Shown here in pieces: positions 1 to 8,265 of a DNA stretch of 55,672 bases. The DNA lies in the NCBI GenBank assembly GCA_028287135.1, contig JAQBQE010000043.1:1-55672 (forward strand), given 5' to 3'. The notes under the pieces are model-generated. The model saw nothing but the letters and a program-made list of their open reading frames with translations, was not told where the DNA came from and ran no database searches. This DNA comes from Myxococcales bacterium. GTDB lineage: Bacteria > Myxococcota_A > Polyangia > Haliangiales > Haliangiaceae. The first letter of the stretch is position 1. Each line of letters opens with the position of its first letter. A program made the position numbers and the translations under genes.

Positions 1-127
1 ATCGCGGCTCGCCGCCACTGATCGACCAGCGCCGAGTACCCACGCGGCAGGTTGGGATGGACCTGAACACGAACGCCAAGTGTTCGATCGCACATTGATA
101 GACGTCAAGCTTCTCGTAGTCGAGCAT
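1..127 (-). pseudogene. Four-helix-bundle protein (S23/IVP-like), 5' part, frameshifted, runs off the window
   Basis: Reading leftward from the ATG at 125-127, the product begins MLDYEKLDVYQCAIEHLAF, the usual opening of the small four-helix-bundle family related to the 23S rRNA intervening-sequence protein. After about 22 codons this frame stops making sense. A second frame then gives NLPRGYSALVDQWRRAA, the expected next helix of the same family. A single missing base near position 60 (between the AGG codon and tc-cat) would restore one frame. The 3' end lies outside the window. The family is about 115-125 residues long and its role is unknown. The gene is too short and broken to be found by simple ORF calling. 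It could be a real pseudogene or a base-calling error. A second member ends at the opposite edge of the window. Confidence 0.6.
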
Positions 128-170
128 GCCGGACCTATCGGCCGTGCTTCAGCCCGGTTGCTACCGAGTC

Positions 171-216
171 CGTGGACGTGGACGAGCACGTGACACGTGC
201 ACGTGCACGACGACGG
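171..216 (+). repeat. CACGTG-rich repeat, left copy
   Basis: This 46 bp stretch is built from CACGTG and GACGTG units (starting cgtggacgtggacgagcacg) and lies about 45 bp upstream of the four-helix-bundle start codon. Its reverse complement closely matches 55551-55601, which lies directly after the stop of another four-helix-bundle gene. The two copies are therefore inverted relative to each other. The units are partly palindromic, so some similarity is expected by composition. The shared order of units over about 40 bp is harder to explain that way. Confidence 0.5.
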
Positions 217-242
217 AACCCGCTAACTGACCAGCATTGAGC

Positions 243-671
243 CTAGCCCACCACGTGGATCGAGACGGCGCCGTCTCGTAGCACCCGCGCACTCAGTAGA
301 TAACGCTCCTCCGCATCGAGGTGGGCACGGAGGGTCTCGATCACGTCGCGCACATCGGCGGTGGCAGGTGAGTCAAGACGCGAGCCAATCGTCCGGTGCT
401 CGTGGACATGGTCTGCGATCATCCGCTCGACACGGACCGTCCCGTGGGTGTCGTGCTCGAGAAGGACAGGCCGCAGGAGCTGCTCCTCGTACTGGTTGTG
501 GGCGTCGAAAGCGACGCGCAATCGAGCCAGCTCGCGTGTCAGTGGCAAGGGATCCCCGTCGGCTTGCCCATCGAGGCTGTCCGCGAGGTCCTCGCAGTGG
601 TCCATGAGGCTGCGCAGGTTGTCGTGCTGCGCGATCAGCTCGGCAAGGGCGGTGCTCGGCGTCATCTTCAT
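243..671 (-). CDS. Hemerythrin HHE domain protein
   Basis: The 142-residue protein is one hemerythrin-like four-helix bundle that would bind a non-haem di-iron centre for O2 or NO sensing or binding in the cytoplasm. The ligand pattern is visible: His16 (AQHDNLR), His58 with Glu62 (FDAHNQYEEQ), His88/His92 (ADHVHEH), and His117 with Glu121 (LRAHLDAEER). There is no signal peptide or transmembrane segment. Start ATG at 671 has a GA-rich gaggag just upstream; a second ATG two codons later is possible. The neighbours are universal stress proteins, which fits a redox or hypoxia stress locus. The family assignment is firm; the ligand is not determined. Confidence 0.85.
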   Translation of the reverse strand: MKMTPSTALAELIAQHDNLRSLMDHCEDLADSLDGQADGDPLPLTRELARLRVAFDAHNQYEEQLLRPVLLEHDTHGTVRVERMIADHVHEHRTIGSRLDSPATADVRDVIETLRAHLDAEERYLLSARVLRDGAVSIHVVG

Positions 672-773
672 CGACTGGCTCCTCGGCTCGTGGAGAACAA
701 CGCAAGGCTTGCGCGGTGGCTGGAGCCACGGTGCTCACCAGGAGCTGGCACAGGCCGTGCTCGCCGGTTGCCC

Positions 774-881
774 ATGGCCGAACAGTCAGCAAATCCGTCG
801 GAGATTCCGGTCCTCGTGTTCTTGTGGAGCGTGTGGCTCGTCGCGTTCATCATGGTGCTCGTCGTACTGCTGCTGCACTGA
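774..881 (+). CDS. Small single-pass membrane protein, 35 aa
   Basis: The predicted product has a polar N-terminus of about 10 residues followed by one continuous hydrophobic helix (VLVFLWSVWLVAFIMVLVVL) and almost no tail. It sits alone on the plus strand between a hemerythrin and a universal stress gene, both on the minus strand. No strong ribosome-binding site is visible. The hydrophobic run with Trp residues looks selected rather than random, but a peptide this short cannot be confirmed from one sequence. Confidence 0.35.
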   Translation: MAEQSANPSEIPVLVFLWSVWLVAFIMVLVVLLLH

Positions 882-891
882 GCGTCGGCCG

Positions 892-1479
892 TCACGGAAG
901 CGGCCAGTCGACCGGCCGCATGATCACCTGGCGGTTCGTGTACGTGTAGCAGTGAGGCTCGCGGTGCGGCGTCCGCTCGTGGTCGAAGCGGACGACCTTC
1001 ATCAGATCGATGTCGCCGTAGGTCTTCGGACGCACGATCATCACGGGGCAGCCCGCTTCACGCATGACGTGCTCCGAGACCGAGCCGAGAATGAAGCGCT
1101 CGACACCGGTCTTTCCGTGCGAGCCGATGAAGATCAGATCCGCGCCGATGCTCTGGGCGAGGGCCAGGATCTCCGTGGAGGCCTTGCCGATCCGTGCATG
1201 TACGAAGAACTGAACCTCGGCGGCGGTCGCGCGCCCGGCGAAGGCTGCAGTGACCCGCTCGAGGATCACCTTCTGCACCTTGTCAGCACTCTCGTAGCTC
1301 ACCGACTCGAGCACGCCGGCAATCCCCACTTTGTCGCGAGGATCGAGCGCGGCGATGATGTGCAGCACGTGATGGGGCGCGCGCGCGGCGACTTCGATCG
1401 CGCGCGCAAGTGCTTGCTCCGAGCTCGGCGAGAAGTCGTACGCGACCACGACCTGGACTGGATGAAGGGCTTCGACCAT
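892..1479 (-). CDS. Universal stress protein (UspA family)
   Basis: This is a single UspA domain (about residues 5-150) with an alpha/beta nucleotide-binding fold. The ATP-binding signature G-x2-G-x9-G-S is visible in GSHGKTGVERFILGS, and the strand VVVAYDFS opens the domain. A further 40 or so residues follow, rich in His, Tyr and Pro (around PHREPHCYTYTNRQ), which standard UspA proteins lack. The ATG at 1479 is preferred over an upstream in-frame start because the family begins right there and an aaggaa sequence lies about 9 bases upstream. The cytoplasmic role is probably stress or dormancy. It is next to another Usp gene on the same strand. Confidence 0.85.
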   Translation of the reverse strand: MVEALHPVQVVVAYDFSPSSEQALARAIEVAARAPHHVLHIIAALDPRDKVGIAGVLESVSYESADKVQKVILERVTAAFAGRATAAEVQFFVHARIGKASTEILALAQSIGADLIFIGSHGKTGVERFILGSVSEHVMREAGCPVMIVRPKTYGDIDLMKVVRFDHERTPHREPHCYTYTNRQVIMRPVDWPLP

Positions 1480-1609
1480 GGAGGAGATTCCTTCACGAGT
1501 CGCGCCACGCTCCAACCGCTCGCCTTCCCGCGTTTTCGTGCAACGAGTGCGGATCTCGAGGGCGGCGGCGCAAACCTTGCGCGATGGCTCGGCGGGTCCG
1601 CGCTCGTCG

Positions 1610-2053
1610 TCAGGTCGTCTTCGCGCGAATCGTCAGGACCGGGCACGGAGCTGATCGCACGACGGACTCGGCGACGCTGCCGAGCAGGAACCGGCGCACG
1701 CCGCGCCGACCGTGGGTCCCCACCACGATCAGATCGGCGCCGAGCTCCTCGGCGGCATGATCGATCACGTCACGAGCATCTCCGACATCGAGCCGGGGCG
1801 GTCCCATGCTGACCTTGTCGCGGTAGGAAGCCACCCGCTCGTCCAGAGCACGCTGGGCAGCGAGCGTCGCATCGTGCATGACCTGCGGATGCACGAGGGG
1901 CAGCTCGGGGCCTCCCAGCGCAGGGATCGTGACCACGTGAAGGAGGTGGATCGTCGCATCGAGTTGCGCCGCGAGCTCGGCCGCCTGCTCGAGCGCGTAG
2001 TCCGCATGCTCACTGAAATCGGTGGCGACGAGAATCGTTCGTGGGAGCGCCAT
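1610..2053 (-). CDS. Universal stress protein (UspA family)
   Basis: The 147-residue protein is one UspA domain. The first strand is TILVATDFSEHADYALEQA, and the ATP-binding signature is GTHGRRGVRRFLLGS near the C-terminus. The ATG at 2053 (MALPRTILVATD) gives the canonical family start; an earlier in-frame ATG would add 13 non-conserved residues. It is on the same strand as, and 130 bp upstream of, the Usp gene at 892-1479, so co-expression is possible. No clear Shine-Dalgarno sequence is visible. Confidence 0.88.
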   Translation of the reverse strand: MALPRTILVATDFSEHADYALEQAAELAAQLDATIHLLHVVTIPALGGPELPLVHPQVMHDATLAAQRALDERVASYRDKVSMGPPRLDVGDARDVIDHAAEELGADLIVVGTHGRRGVRRFLLGSVAESVVRSAPCPVLTIRAKTT

Positions 2054-2213
2054 GACCGGGTGATCATTCACGCGCCGCGCCAGCATGCGCATCCGTTGCC
2101 GGACCGGGAATGCGTTGCGCAGCCATTGCGCACGCGGATCGCGATGTCAGCGCGAGGCTGGGAGAACGAACCCGACGCCGACGCGAGGTTCAGCACTTGC
2201 AGCAGATACGGGA

Positions 2214-2384
2214 ATGACTGACATGACAGGTCCGGGCTGGGATCGCCTGTTCAAGATCGTGCACGACGTCGAGAGCTATCTCGCGAGCAGCCGAGCGCGC
2301 GCGCAGTGGTGGTACACCCACCCGCACGTCGAGATCGAACGCCCGATCATCACGACCGGCGCGAGACGGTGCCCGAATGATTGA
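2214..2384 (+). CDS. Hypothetical protein, 56 aa
   Basis: This short cytoplasmic ORF has natural-looking composition, including a central amphipathic stretch (GWDRLFKIVHDVESYLASS) and an aromatic patch (AQWWYTHPHVEIERP). I do not recognise the family. It stops 12 bp before the DUF3565-DUF1971 gene on the same strand, so the two may be co-transcribed. An in-frame ATG three codons in (2223) is an equally good start. Confidence 0.45.
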   Translation: MTDMTGPGWDRLFKIVHDVESYLASSRARAQWWYTHPHVEIERPIITTGARRCPND

Positions 2385-2396
2385 AAGCATGACGCC

Positions 2397-2876
2397 GTGC
2401 GCGAAGATGTGACCGTGCTGCGACCGATCGACAGTTTTCATCAGGACCCCATCGGAGACTGGGTCGCCGACCTGCGCTGCGGGCACGGGCAACACGTCCG
2501 TCACCGCCCTCCGTTCTGGGAGCGGCCGTGGGTGCTCACCGCCGAGGGCCGCGATGGCAAGCTCGGCGCCGAGCTCCCGTGCGTGCTGTGCGAACGGTTC
2601 GAGCTACCGGCCGGCCACGCACCCTACAAGCGCACTCGGGAGTTCGACGAGCACTCGATCCCTTCCGGCCTGCTCAAGGATCATTCGACTGCCGCTGGAG
2701 TCTGGGGCGTGATCCACGTGATCGCAGGCCGCCTGCGTTACATCGTCGAGTCGCCCCTGGCCAGGGAGCTCGTCCTCGACGAGACGCACGACGGCATCGT
2801 GGTGCCGGAGGTGCTGCATCGGGTCGCACCCGAAGGATCCGTACGGTTCTTCGTGGAGTTCCACCGCAAGCCATGA
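2397..2876 (+). CDS. DUF3565 - DUF1971 (TehB/YeaR-like) fusion protein
   Basis: The 159-residue protein combines two small domains. Residues 1-67 match DUF3565, with the typical ADLRCGHGQHVRH and a later CVLC pair. Cys28, His30/His33, Cys62 and Cys65 could form a metal site. Residues 70-159 match DUF1971, the family of YeaR and the tellurite-resistance-related TehB N-terminal region, a small cupin-like beta barrel (YKRTREFDEHSIPSGLL, then VPEVLHRVAPEGSVRFFVEF). E. coli YeaR is induced by nitrate and nitric oxide, so a nitrosative or redox stress role is plausible here. The start is a GTG; another GTG four codons later is possible. Confidence 0.75.
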   Translation: MREDVTVLRPIDSFHQDPIGDWVADLRCGHGQHVRHRPPFWERPWVLTAEGRDGKLGAELPCVLCERFELPAGHAPYKRTREFDEHSIPSGLLKDHSTAAGVWGVIHVIAGRLRYIVESPLARELVLDETHDGIVVPEVLHRVAPEGSVRFFVEFHRKP

Positions 2877-2948
2877 CGCTCGCACCCGGTGGGGTCGGCG
2901 GCACTCCGGCACTTCTCGGGCGCACTCGTGTTGCTACCGTCACGCGGC

Positions 2949-3212
2949 ATGTTCCGTCATGAAGGGGTCGAGCGGACGCACCGGCACAGTCAGCTGCTCG
3001 AAGCCAGCGAGCCGCAGGCACCGCGGACCTTTCTCCTCCTCACGATCCTCGTGACATTCATCATCGGCAGCGCGCTCGGCGCGGTGATGGCGGTGAGCGC
3101 AGGACAGATCGCCCTGCTCGCCCCGCCGGGATGCCTTGCCGCAGGTGGGTTGCTTGCGCTTCGCGATATCCGCGAGATCGATCTCCCTCGCTCGACAGGC
3201 GGCACGGTGTAG
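2949..3212 (+). pseudogene. DUF1275 (YoaK-like) membrane protein with a large internal deletion
   Basis: The 87-residue product begins MFRHEGVERTHRHSQLLEAS, which resembles the start of DUF1275 proteins (pattern M-x-R-H-x-G-x-x-R-T-x-x-H). It then jumps to what looks like the last two transmembrane helices (FLLLTILVTFIIGSALGAVM and following). Family members are about 220 residues with six helices, so roughly 130 middle residues are absent while the frame is kept. It may be a remnant or a small two-helix protein. The N-terminal similarity is judged by eye only. Confidence 0.4.
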
Positions 3213-3275
3213 GTGCGGTCTCCAGCGGTCGATGAGCCCTGGCGCCGGCAGCGGCACCCAGCTACCGTCCGCCTG

Positions 3276-3920
3276 ATGTTTCGCGTGCGCTTCGGCCTGG
3301 TCCTCGCCCTCCTTGGATGTTCGGGTGATGCCACCACCGTCGATGCTGCCATCACGATCGACGCAGAGGTCCCGATCGACGTCGAGGATGGGACGCCGGT
3401 CCGGCGACCCTGCACGGGCAACCTCGGCTCCGGGCTGTCGCGGTCGTTTGGCCGGCTCGACGGCATCCTCGTCGCGATCGTGCCGCCCGGGAACGGCGGA
3501 TGTAACGCCGACCCGGACCATGTCCACTTGCAGATCGAGTCGCGCGGCGACGTCTATGACGTCGCGATCAACGTCGGCTCGAGCGGCACCGCGAACGACG
3601 TCCACACGGCCACGTTCGACAAGAAGCTGCCCGGCCCGGTGTGGTCTGACGGCTGGAAGACCGGGTCCTCGATCGACTACGCCCAGATGGGCGTTCGCAA
3701 GGCGGATCTCCCGCTCAAGACCCGCGCCGAGATCGTGGCGGATCTGATGCGCGATCTGTCGACGGTCAATCACATCAGCGTGTTTGCGATCGGCTACGGG
3801 CCCGAGGGCGCCCACCTCGTCCATCGCAATGACTTCGGCCGCGACGGTCTGCTGATCACCGAGCCCCTGTCGACGCCGGCGAAGCTGCGACTGTTCGCGT
3901 TCGCCGATCAATCGTTCTGA
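3276..3920 (+). CDS. Predicted lipoprotein of unknown function
   Basis: The 214-residue protein has a short signal ending in the lipobox LALLGC (Cys15). An Asp/Ala/Ile-rich linker follows (DATTVDAAITIDAEV), a style common in myxobacterial lipoproteins. The rest is a soluble domain of about 165 residues with no transmembrane helix and two Cys (PCTGN and GGCNAD) that might pair. I do not recognise the domain. The ATG at 3276 is chosen because it places the signal peptide at the N-terminus; earlier in-frame codons give an Arg-rich leader. The GH15 gene follows after only 26 bp, so they may share a transcript. Confidence 0.7.
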   Translation: MFRVRFGLVLALLGCSGDATTVDAAITIDAEVPIDVEDGTPVRRPCTGNLGSGLSRSFGRLDGILVAIVPPGNGGCNADPDHVHLQIESRGDVYDVAINVGSSGTANDVHTATFDKKLPGPVWSDGWKTGSSIDYAQMGVRKADLPLKTRAEIVADLMRDLSTVNHISVFAIGYGPEGAHLVHRNDFGRDGLLITEPLSTPAKLRLFAFADQSF

Positions 3921-3946
3921 TCGAGTTCCTGCGCTACGCTGATCGC

Positions 3947-5776
3947 GTGTCGCTCCCCATCGAGGACTACGCACTGATCGGTGACTGCGAGGCCGCCGCC
4001 CTGGTCGGGCGCGACGGCTCGATCGACTGGCTGTGCTGGCCCCGGTTCGATTCGGAAGCCTGCTTCGCGGCGTTGCTCGGCACCAAGGAGCACGGGCGGT
4101 GGTTGATCGGCCCCGCCGATCCGAACGCGGCGCGCTCGACCTCACGGCGCTATCGCGGCGACTCGTTGATCCTCGAGACCCGGTTCGAGTCGCCGACCGG
4201 TGCGGTGGTCGTGATCGACGTGATGCCCCCGCGCACGGGCGACTCGAACTTGATCCGGATCATCGTCGGGGAGCGCGGAACGATGGAGATGCGCACCGAG
4301 CTCGTGATCCGGTTCGGTTATGGCTCGGCGATCCCGTGGGTGCACCACTTGCCCGACGGCACGCTACGCGCGATCGCGGGACCGGACCAGCTCGTGCTCC
4401 GCACCACGGTGCCGGTCGAAGGCGTCAACCGTCATACCGTCGGCACGTTCACCGTTGCCGAGGGCGAGTCGGTGACGTTTGCGCTGTCGTATGCGCCCTC
4501 CCACCTGCTGCCCCCGATCCCGATGGACCCCTTCGAGGGGCTCGCCGACGCGGAGGCGTTCTGGGAGGAGTGGTCGAGCCGCGCCACGGTGGAGGACGAG
4601 GAGGAGCGAACGACGATCTTGCGCTCGCTGATCACGCTCAAGGGCCTGACCTACGCGCCGACCGGGGGCCTCGTCGCCGCACCAACGACCAGCCTGCCCG
4701 AGACGCTCGGCGGGATGCGTAACTGGGACTATCGGTACTGCTGGCTGCGCGACGCGACCCTGACCTTGCTCGCGATGATGAACGCCGGCTACTTCGACGA
4801 AGCGGCTGCGTGGCGAGACTGGCTGTTGCGCTCGGTCGCTGGATCACCGGACCAGGCGCAGATCATGTACGGCATCGCCGGGGAGCGCAGGCTGATCGAG
4901 GTCGAGCTCGACAACCTCCCGGGGTACGAGAACAGTCGCCCGGTGCGGATCGGCAACGGTGCGCACGACCAGCTCCAGCTCGATGTCTACGGCGAGGTCA
5001 TGGATGCGCTGTACCAGGCGCATCGCGGCGGCGTGGCGAACAGCGCTGACGCGTGGGCGCTCCAGACCGAGTTCCTGAAGCACCTGGAGACCGTCTGGCG
5101 GTTCCCGGATCGCGGGATTTGGGAGAGCCGCGGGGAGCCGCGCCACTACACGTACAGCAAGGTGATGGCGTGGGTCGCGTTTGACCGTGGCATCAAGCTC
5201 GCCGAGGAGGCGTCGCTCCCGGGTCCGCTCGAGCACTGGCGGGCGATCGCGGACGAGATCCACCACGAGATCTGCATCAATGGCTACGACCCCGCGCTCG
5301 GCAGCTTCGTCCAGTCCTACGGTTCGACGTGGCTCGATGGCAGTCTGCTGTTGCTCCCGACCACCGGCTTTCTGCCCCCCGACGATCCGCGAATCGCCAG
5401 CACCGTCCGTACGATCGAGGAGAGGCTCGTCGTCAACGGTCTCGTCATGCGCCACGATCCCGCCGAGACCGAGACCGGGCTCGAGCACGGCGAAGGCGCC
5501 TTCCTCGCGTGCAGCTTCTGGCTGGCCGACGCACTCGTGATGCTCGGCAGGCGCGACGACGCGCAGCAGCTGTTCAACCGTCTCCTCGCGGTCCGCAACG
5601 ACGTCGGCCTGCTCTCGGAGGGCTACGACGTGGAGGCGCGGCGGCTGGTCGGCAACTTCCCGCAGGCGTTCTCGCACGTCGCGCTCGTCACGACCTGCTT
5701 GAACCTCCGGCGGCTCGCCAAGCCGGCGCAGCAGCGCGGTGGTCAGAACGCGATGCGCGCGATCAAGAAGCCATGA
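3947..5776 (+). CDS. Glycoside hydrolase family 15 (trehalase/glucoamylase-like)
   Basis: The 609-residue protein has the two-part architecture of bacterial GH15 enzymes. An N-terminal beta domain (about 1-220, opening LPIEDYALIGDCEAAALV) is followed by an (alpha/alpha)6 catalytic barrel. Visible motifs are GGMRNWDYRYCWLRDATL near residue 255, a possible acid Glu region (MYGIAGERRLIE), and GEGAFLACSFWLAD near 515, which carries the likely catalytic base. No signal peptide is present, so it would act in the cytoplasm on trehalose or a short alpha-glucan. Mycobacterial Rv2402 is a GH15 trehalase of this type, but substrate cannot be fixed from sequence. The start is GTG at 3947. Confidence 0.9.
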   Translation: MSLPIEDYALIGDCEAAALVGRDGSIDWLCWPRFDSEACFAALLGTKEHGRWLIGPADPNAARSTSRRYRGDSLILETRFESPTGAVVVIDVMPPRTGDSNLIRIIVGERGTMEMRTELVIRFGYGSAIPWVHHLPDGTLRAIAGPDQLVLRTTVPVEGVNRHTVGTFTVAEGESVTFALSYAPSHLLPPIPMDPFEGLADAEAFWEEWSSRATVEDEEERTTILRSLITLKGLTYAPTGGLVAAPTTSLPETLGGMRNWDYRYCWLRDATLTLLAMMNAGYFDEAAAWRDWLLRSVAGSPDQAQIMYGIAGERRLIEVELDNLPGYENSRPVRIGNGAHDQLQLDVYGEVMDALYQAHRGGVANSADAWALQTEFLKHLETVWRFPDRGIWESRGEPRHYTYSKVMAWVAFDRGIKLAEEASLPGPLEHWRAIADEIHHEICINGYDPALGSFVQSYGSTWLDGSLLLLPTTGFLPPDDPRIASTVRTIEERLVVNGLVMRHDPAETETGLEHGEGAFLACSFWLADALVMLGRRDDAQQLFNRLLAVRNDVGLLSEGYDVEARRLVGNFPQAFSHVALVTTCLNLRRLAKPAQQRGGQNAMRAIKKP

Positions 5777-5927
5777 CGCGCTCCGCTCCGCCGCTCTCGT
5801 AGCTGCCGATCCACGTCTGCGAGGATCCCCGAGCGCGCCGGTGCCACACGGGAGCACGCGCGGCACGTGCGCTGCGCCTCGCGGCCCCCCCCCCGGCCCG
5901 ACCCGCCGGGGATCGACGGTGGTCGGG

Positions 5928-7244
5928 ATGGGAACAGGTCGTGCTGAGCTCTCCCCCGTGGCCACAGAGCTGTTGATCGTGCTGGCACTCGTGGTCGCAA
6001 ATGGGTTGTTCGCCGGGGCTGAGATCGCAATCCTCAGCGTCCGCAAGACCCGCGTGCAGGAGCGGGCGAACGCTGGGGATCGCGGCGCCGTCGCCGTGCA
6101 GACGCTGCGCGAACGGCCCGAGCGCTTCCTCGCAACCGTGCAGATCGGCATCACCGTCGTCAGCAGCACCGCGGCCGCATTCGGTGGCGCGCGAATCGCG
6201 ATCACGCTGACTCCGCTGCTCGAACAACTCGGCTTCGGCGACCATGCACAGGACGCCGCGCTCGTGATCGTCGTCGTCGCGGTCTCGATGCTGTCGCTGG
6301 TCCTCGGCGAGCTCGTTCCCAAGTCCCTGGCGCTCCGCTACTCGGACCACTATTCGTTCTTCATCAGCCGCCCTCTCCTGCTGCTGTCGAAGGTGGCTCG
6401 TCCGCTCGTGTGGTTTCTGACCGCGTGCTCGAACCTCGTGCTGCGGGTGTTCCGCGATCGCACGAGCTTCACCGAGACACGGATGTCACGCGAGGAGCTC
6501 CGGCAGCTCGTCGCGGAGGCTGCAGATTCCGGTTCGGTGGACGTCGGCTCGAGCGAGATCGCGTCGCGCGCCCTCGGGTTCGGCGAGGTCCAGGTCTCGG
6601 AGGTCATGGTGCGCCGCGACCGGATCGTCGCGATTCCCAAGGACACCACCGCGGACGAGGTGCAGCGGATCATCCTCGAGGAGGGCCACAGCCGCATGCC
6701 CGTGTACGACGGCGACCTCGATCAGCTCACGGGCTACGTGGTCGCTCGCGACCTGCTCGCGGTGGTCTGGGAGCAAGGTCTGATCGCCGTCGATGACATC
6801 ATCCGGCCGCTGTTCGCCGTGCCGCTGACCACCCCGATCAACATCGTCCTCCGCGAGATGCAGGCGCGTCAGATCCAGATCGCGATCGTCGTGGACGAGC
6901 ACGGCGGCACCGCCGGCATCGTGACGGTGGAGGATCTCGTCGAAGAGCTGGTCGGCGACATCGTCGGCGAGCATGACGTCCCCGATCAGCTCGTCCGCCG
7001 CGAGAGCGAGGACACGGCCCTGGTGGCAGGATGGGTCCCGATCCGCAAGGTCAACCGCGCGCTCGCTACCACGCTGCCGATCAGCCGCGAGCACACGACG
7101 ATCGCCGGCCTGTGCATGGCGCTCGCGCTCGCGATTCCGTCGATCGGGGACCGGTTGAAGGCGCCCGACGGCACGGTGATCGAGGTGGTGGACGCCTCTC
7201 CACGCCGGGTGCGGATGGTCCGCGTCCATCACCACCGAACGTGA
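5928..7244 (+). CDS. CNNM/CorC-HlyC family membrane protein with CBS pair
   Basis: This integral membrane protein of 438 residues has a DUF21 (CNNM) transmembrane domain at about 10-190, opening [20 protein letters not shown] and containing [15 protein letters not shown] cytoplasmic CBS pair follows (about 210-335; [40 protein letters not shown]), then a CorC_HlyC domain. The family is linked to Mg2+/Co2+ transport or homeostasis; the haemolysin label is historical. ATG 5928 is used, but GTG at 5958 gives a start closer to the first helix. Its stop TGA is immediately followed by the stop of the convergent DUF5985 gene (TGATCA, 7242-7247). Confidence 0.85.
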   Translation: MGTGRAELSPVATELLIVLALVVANGLFAGAEIAILSVRKTRVQERANAGDRGAVAVQTLRERPERFLATVQIGITVVSSTAAAFGGARIAITLTPLLEQLGFGDHAQDAALVIVVVAVSMLSLVLGELVPKSLALRYSDHYSFFISRPLLLLSKVARPLVWFLTACSNLVLRVFRDRTSFTETRMSREELRQLVAEAADSGSVDVGSSEIASRALGFGEVQVSEVMVRRDRIVAIPKDTTADEVQRIILEEGHSRMPVYDGDLDQLTGYVVARDLLAVVWEQGLIAVDDIIRPLFAVPLTTPINIVLREMQARQIQIAIVVDEHGGTAGIVTVEDLVEELVGDIVGEHDVPDQLVRRESEDTALVAGWVPIRKVNRALATTLPISREHTTIAGLCMALALAIPSIGDRLKAPDGTVIEVVDASPRRVRMVRVHHHRT

Positions 7245-7517
7245 TCAGCTCCGGGTCTGCCGGTTCTTGTCGATGATGGCCGCGATGATCATCAGGAACC
7301 CGAGGAGCCGGGGCAGGAACACCAGGTGCCCGTGCTCGCTCATGCTCGGTACGAACGCGCGCAGCGTCCATCCCATGGCGAACGTCCAGAACGCGGCCGT
7401 GAACCAGATGAAGAACCGGTCCCCGCTCACGCGCCAGAATTTGAGGAACTTCACCCCGATCGCAACGCACGCCAGCGTCAGCATCCCGTGGATGAACGTG
7501 ATCTCGTCGCCGCTCAT
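7245..7517 (-). CDS. DUF5985 family membrane protein
   Basis: The 90-residue protein has three predicted transmembrane helices (around FIHGMLTLACVAIGVKFL, FIWFTAAFWTFAMGW and LPRLLGFLMIIAAIID) and a short charged tail. It is the last gene of a three-gene minus-strand operon, and its ATG overlaps the preceding stop (ATGA at 7514-7517). The neighbour is a second DUF5985-like protein, so the two may form a hetero-oligomer. The function of the family is not known. Confidence 0.7.
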   Translation of the reverse strand: MSGDEITFIHGMLTLACVAIGVKFLKFWRVSGDRFFIWFTAAFWTFAMGWTLRAFVPSMSEHGHLVFLPRLLGFLMIIAAIIDKNRQTRS

Positions 7518-7771
7518 GCGTCCTCCCACAGCAACCCGATCAGCAGCAGCAGCACCGACACGAGCGCGATCACCGCGCGAAACAAGCTGAGGTCGATGTC
7601 GGGAACGAGGACGAGATCGACGAACAACAGGATGTTGTTGACCGTCAGGCCGACGAAGCACAGCGTGCTCCACATCAGCAGGCGTGTCGGATTCCCGCGA
7701 TAGCTCTTGCCGAGCAAGATCGCACAGAACGCGCTGGCGACCGCGCACAGGAGGTAGACGAGTTCACCCAT
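7514..7771 (-). CDS. DUF5985 family membrane protein, second member
   Basis: The 85-residue protein has three predicted helices (MGELVYLLCAVASAFCAILL; LLMWSTLCFVGLTVNNILLF; LFRAVIALVSVLLLLIGLLW). It resembles its neighbour in length and layout, suggesting tandem duplication. The start ATG at 7771 lies inside the end of the upstream regulator-like gene (8-base overlap), and its stop overlaps the next start by four bases. Translational coupling of all three genes is therefore likely. Function is unknown. Confidence 0.7.
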   Translation of the reverse strand: MGELVYLLCAVASAFCAILLGKSYRGNPTRLLMWSTLCFVGLTVNNILLFVDLVLVPDIDLSLFRAVIALVSVLLLLIGLLWEDA

Positions 7772-8174
7772 GGTCACCGTCCTTCTTCTTCTTCCGGATC
7801 TGGAAGGCGTCCGCAAAGGTGCGCGCGGCCATCTGCCGGATGCGCGCCATGGCGATCATCGAGAACACCCGGATCAGCTCGTGGCGGTGCCCGTGGTGCA
7901 GCGCCGATGCCTCGTCCAGCAGGGCCGTATTCGAGCCGTCGAGGACCAGCTCGACGATGTCGCCGCGGACCGTGACAACGTTTGCCCGCGCCACCTCGTC
8001 GACCACCTGGCGGAGCACGCTGGGGCCGACCTGCAGATGGTGCGCGAGGGCCTCGACCGAGCTCGAACGGTCCGGCGCGTCGCGCAGGGCGAGCACGATC
8101 TCGAGCTTCTCGAGCGTGTCGAGCTTCGCGTCGAGCAAGGCGCGCAGCGCATCCGACGGCTGATCGTCCGACAC
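7764..8174 (-). CDS. Predicted winged-helix protein heading the DUF5985 operon
   Basis: This is a 136-residue soluble protein. Residues about 10-75 look like a winged helix-turn-helix: DTLEKLEIVLALRDAP, then SSSVEALAHHLQVGPSVLRQ, then VVDEVARANVVTVRGDIVEL. The C-terminal third is helical and ends in a Lys-rich tail (RKKKKDGDHG). The start is a GTG at 8174 (SDDQPSDALRALLD); upstream in-frame codons give a random Arg/Ser-rich leader. It is the first gene of the coupled operon with two DUF5985 proteins, so it may regulate them or act with them at the membrane. The helix-turn-helix call is by pattern, not by database search. Confidence 0.65.
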   Translation of the reverse strand: MSDDQPSDALRALLDAKLDTLEKLEIVLALRDAPDRSSSVEALAHHLQVGPSVLRQVVDEVARANVVTVRGDIVELVLDGSNTALLDEASALHHGHRHELIRVFSMIAMARIRQMAARTFADAFQIRKKKKDGDHG

Positions 8175-8265
8175 AGCTGCAGTCCTAGCAGCGTTCTCGC
8201 TGGGATCGCTCGATCGTGCTCGCCCTCTCGGGGCTCTCACGACGGGGAGAGCAGCCCGCCAGCGC

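Noticed and set aside
361..1812. Long plus-strand open frame across hemerythrin and Usp genes
   Set aside because: It is the antisense shadow of real minus-strand genes; the translation is Arg/Ser-rich without any domain.
5885..5894. Run of ten C before the CNNM gene
   Set aside because: A homopolymer in a short GC-rich spacer; it may be a sequencing weak point but shows no evidence of phase variation because it lies outside the coding frame.
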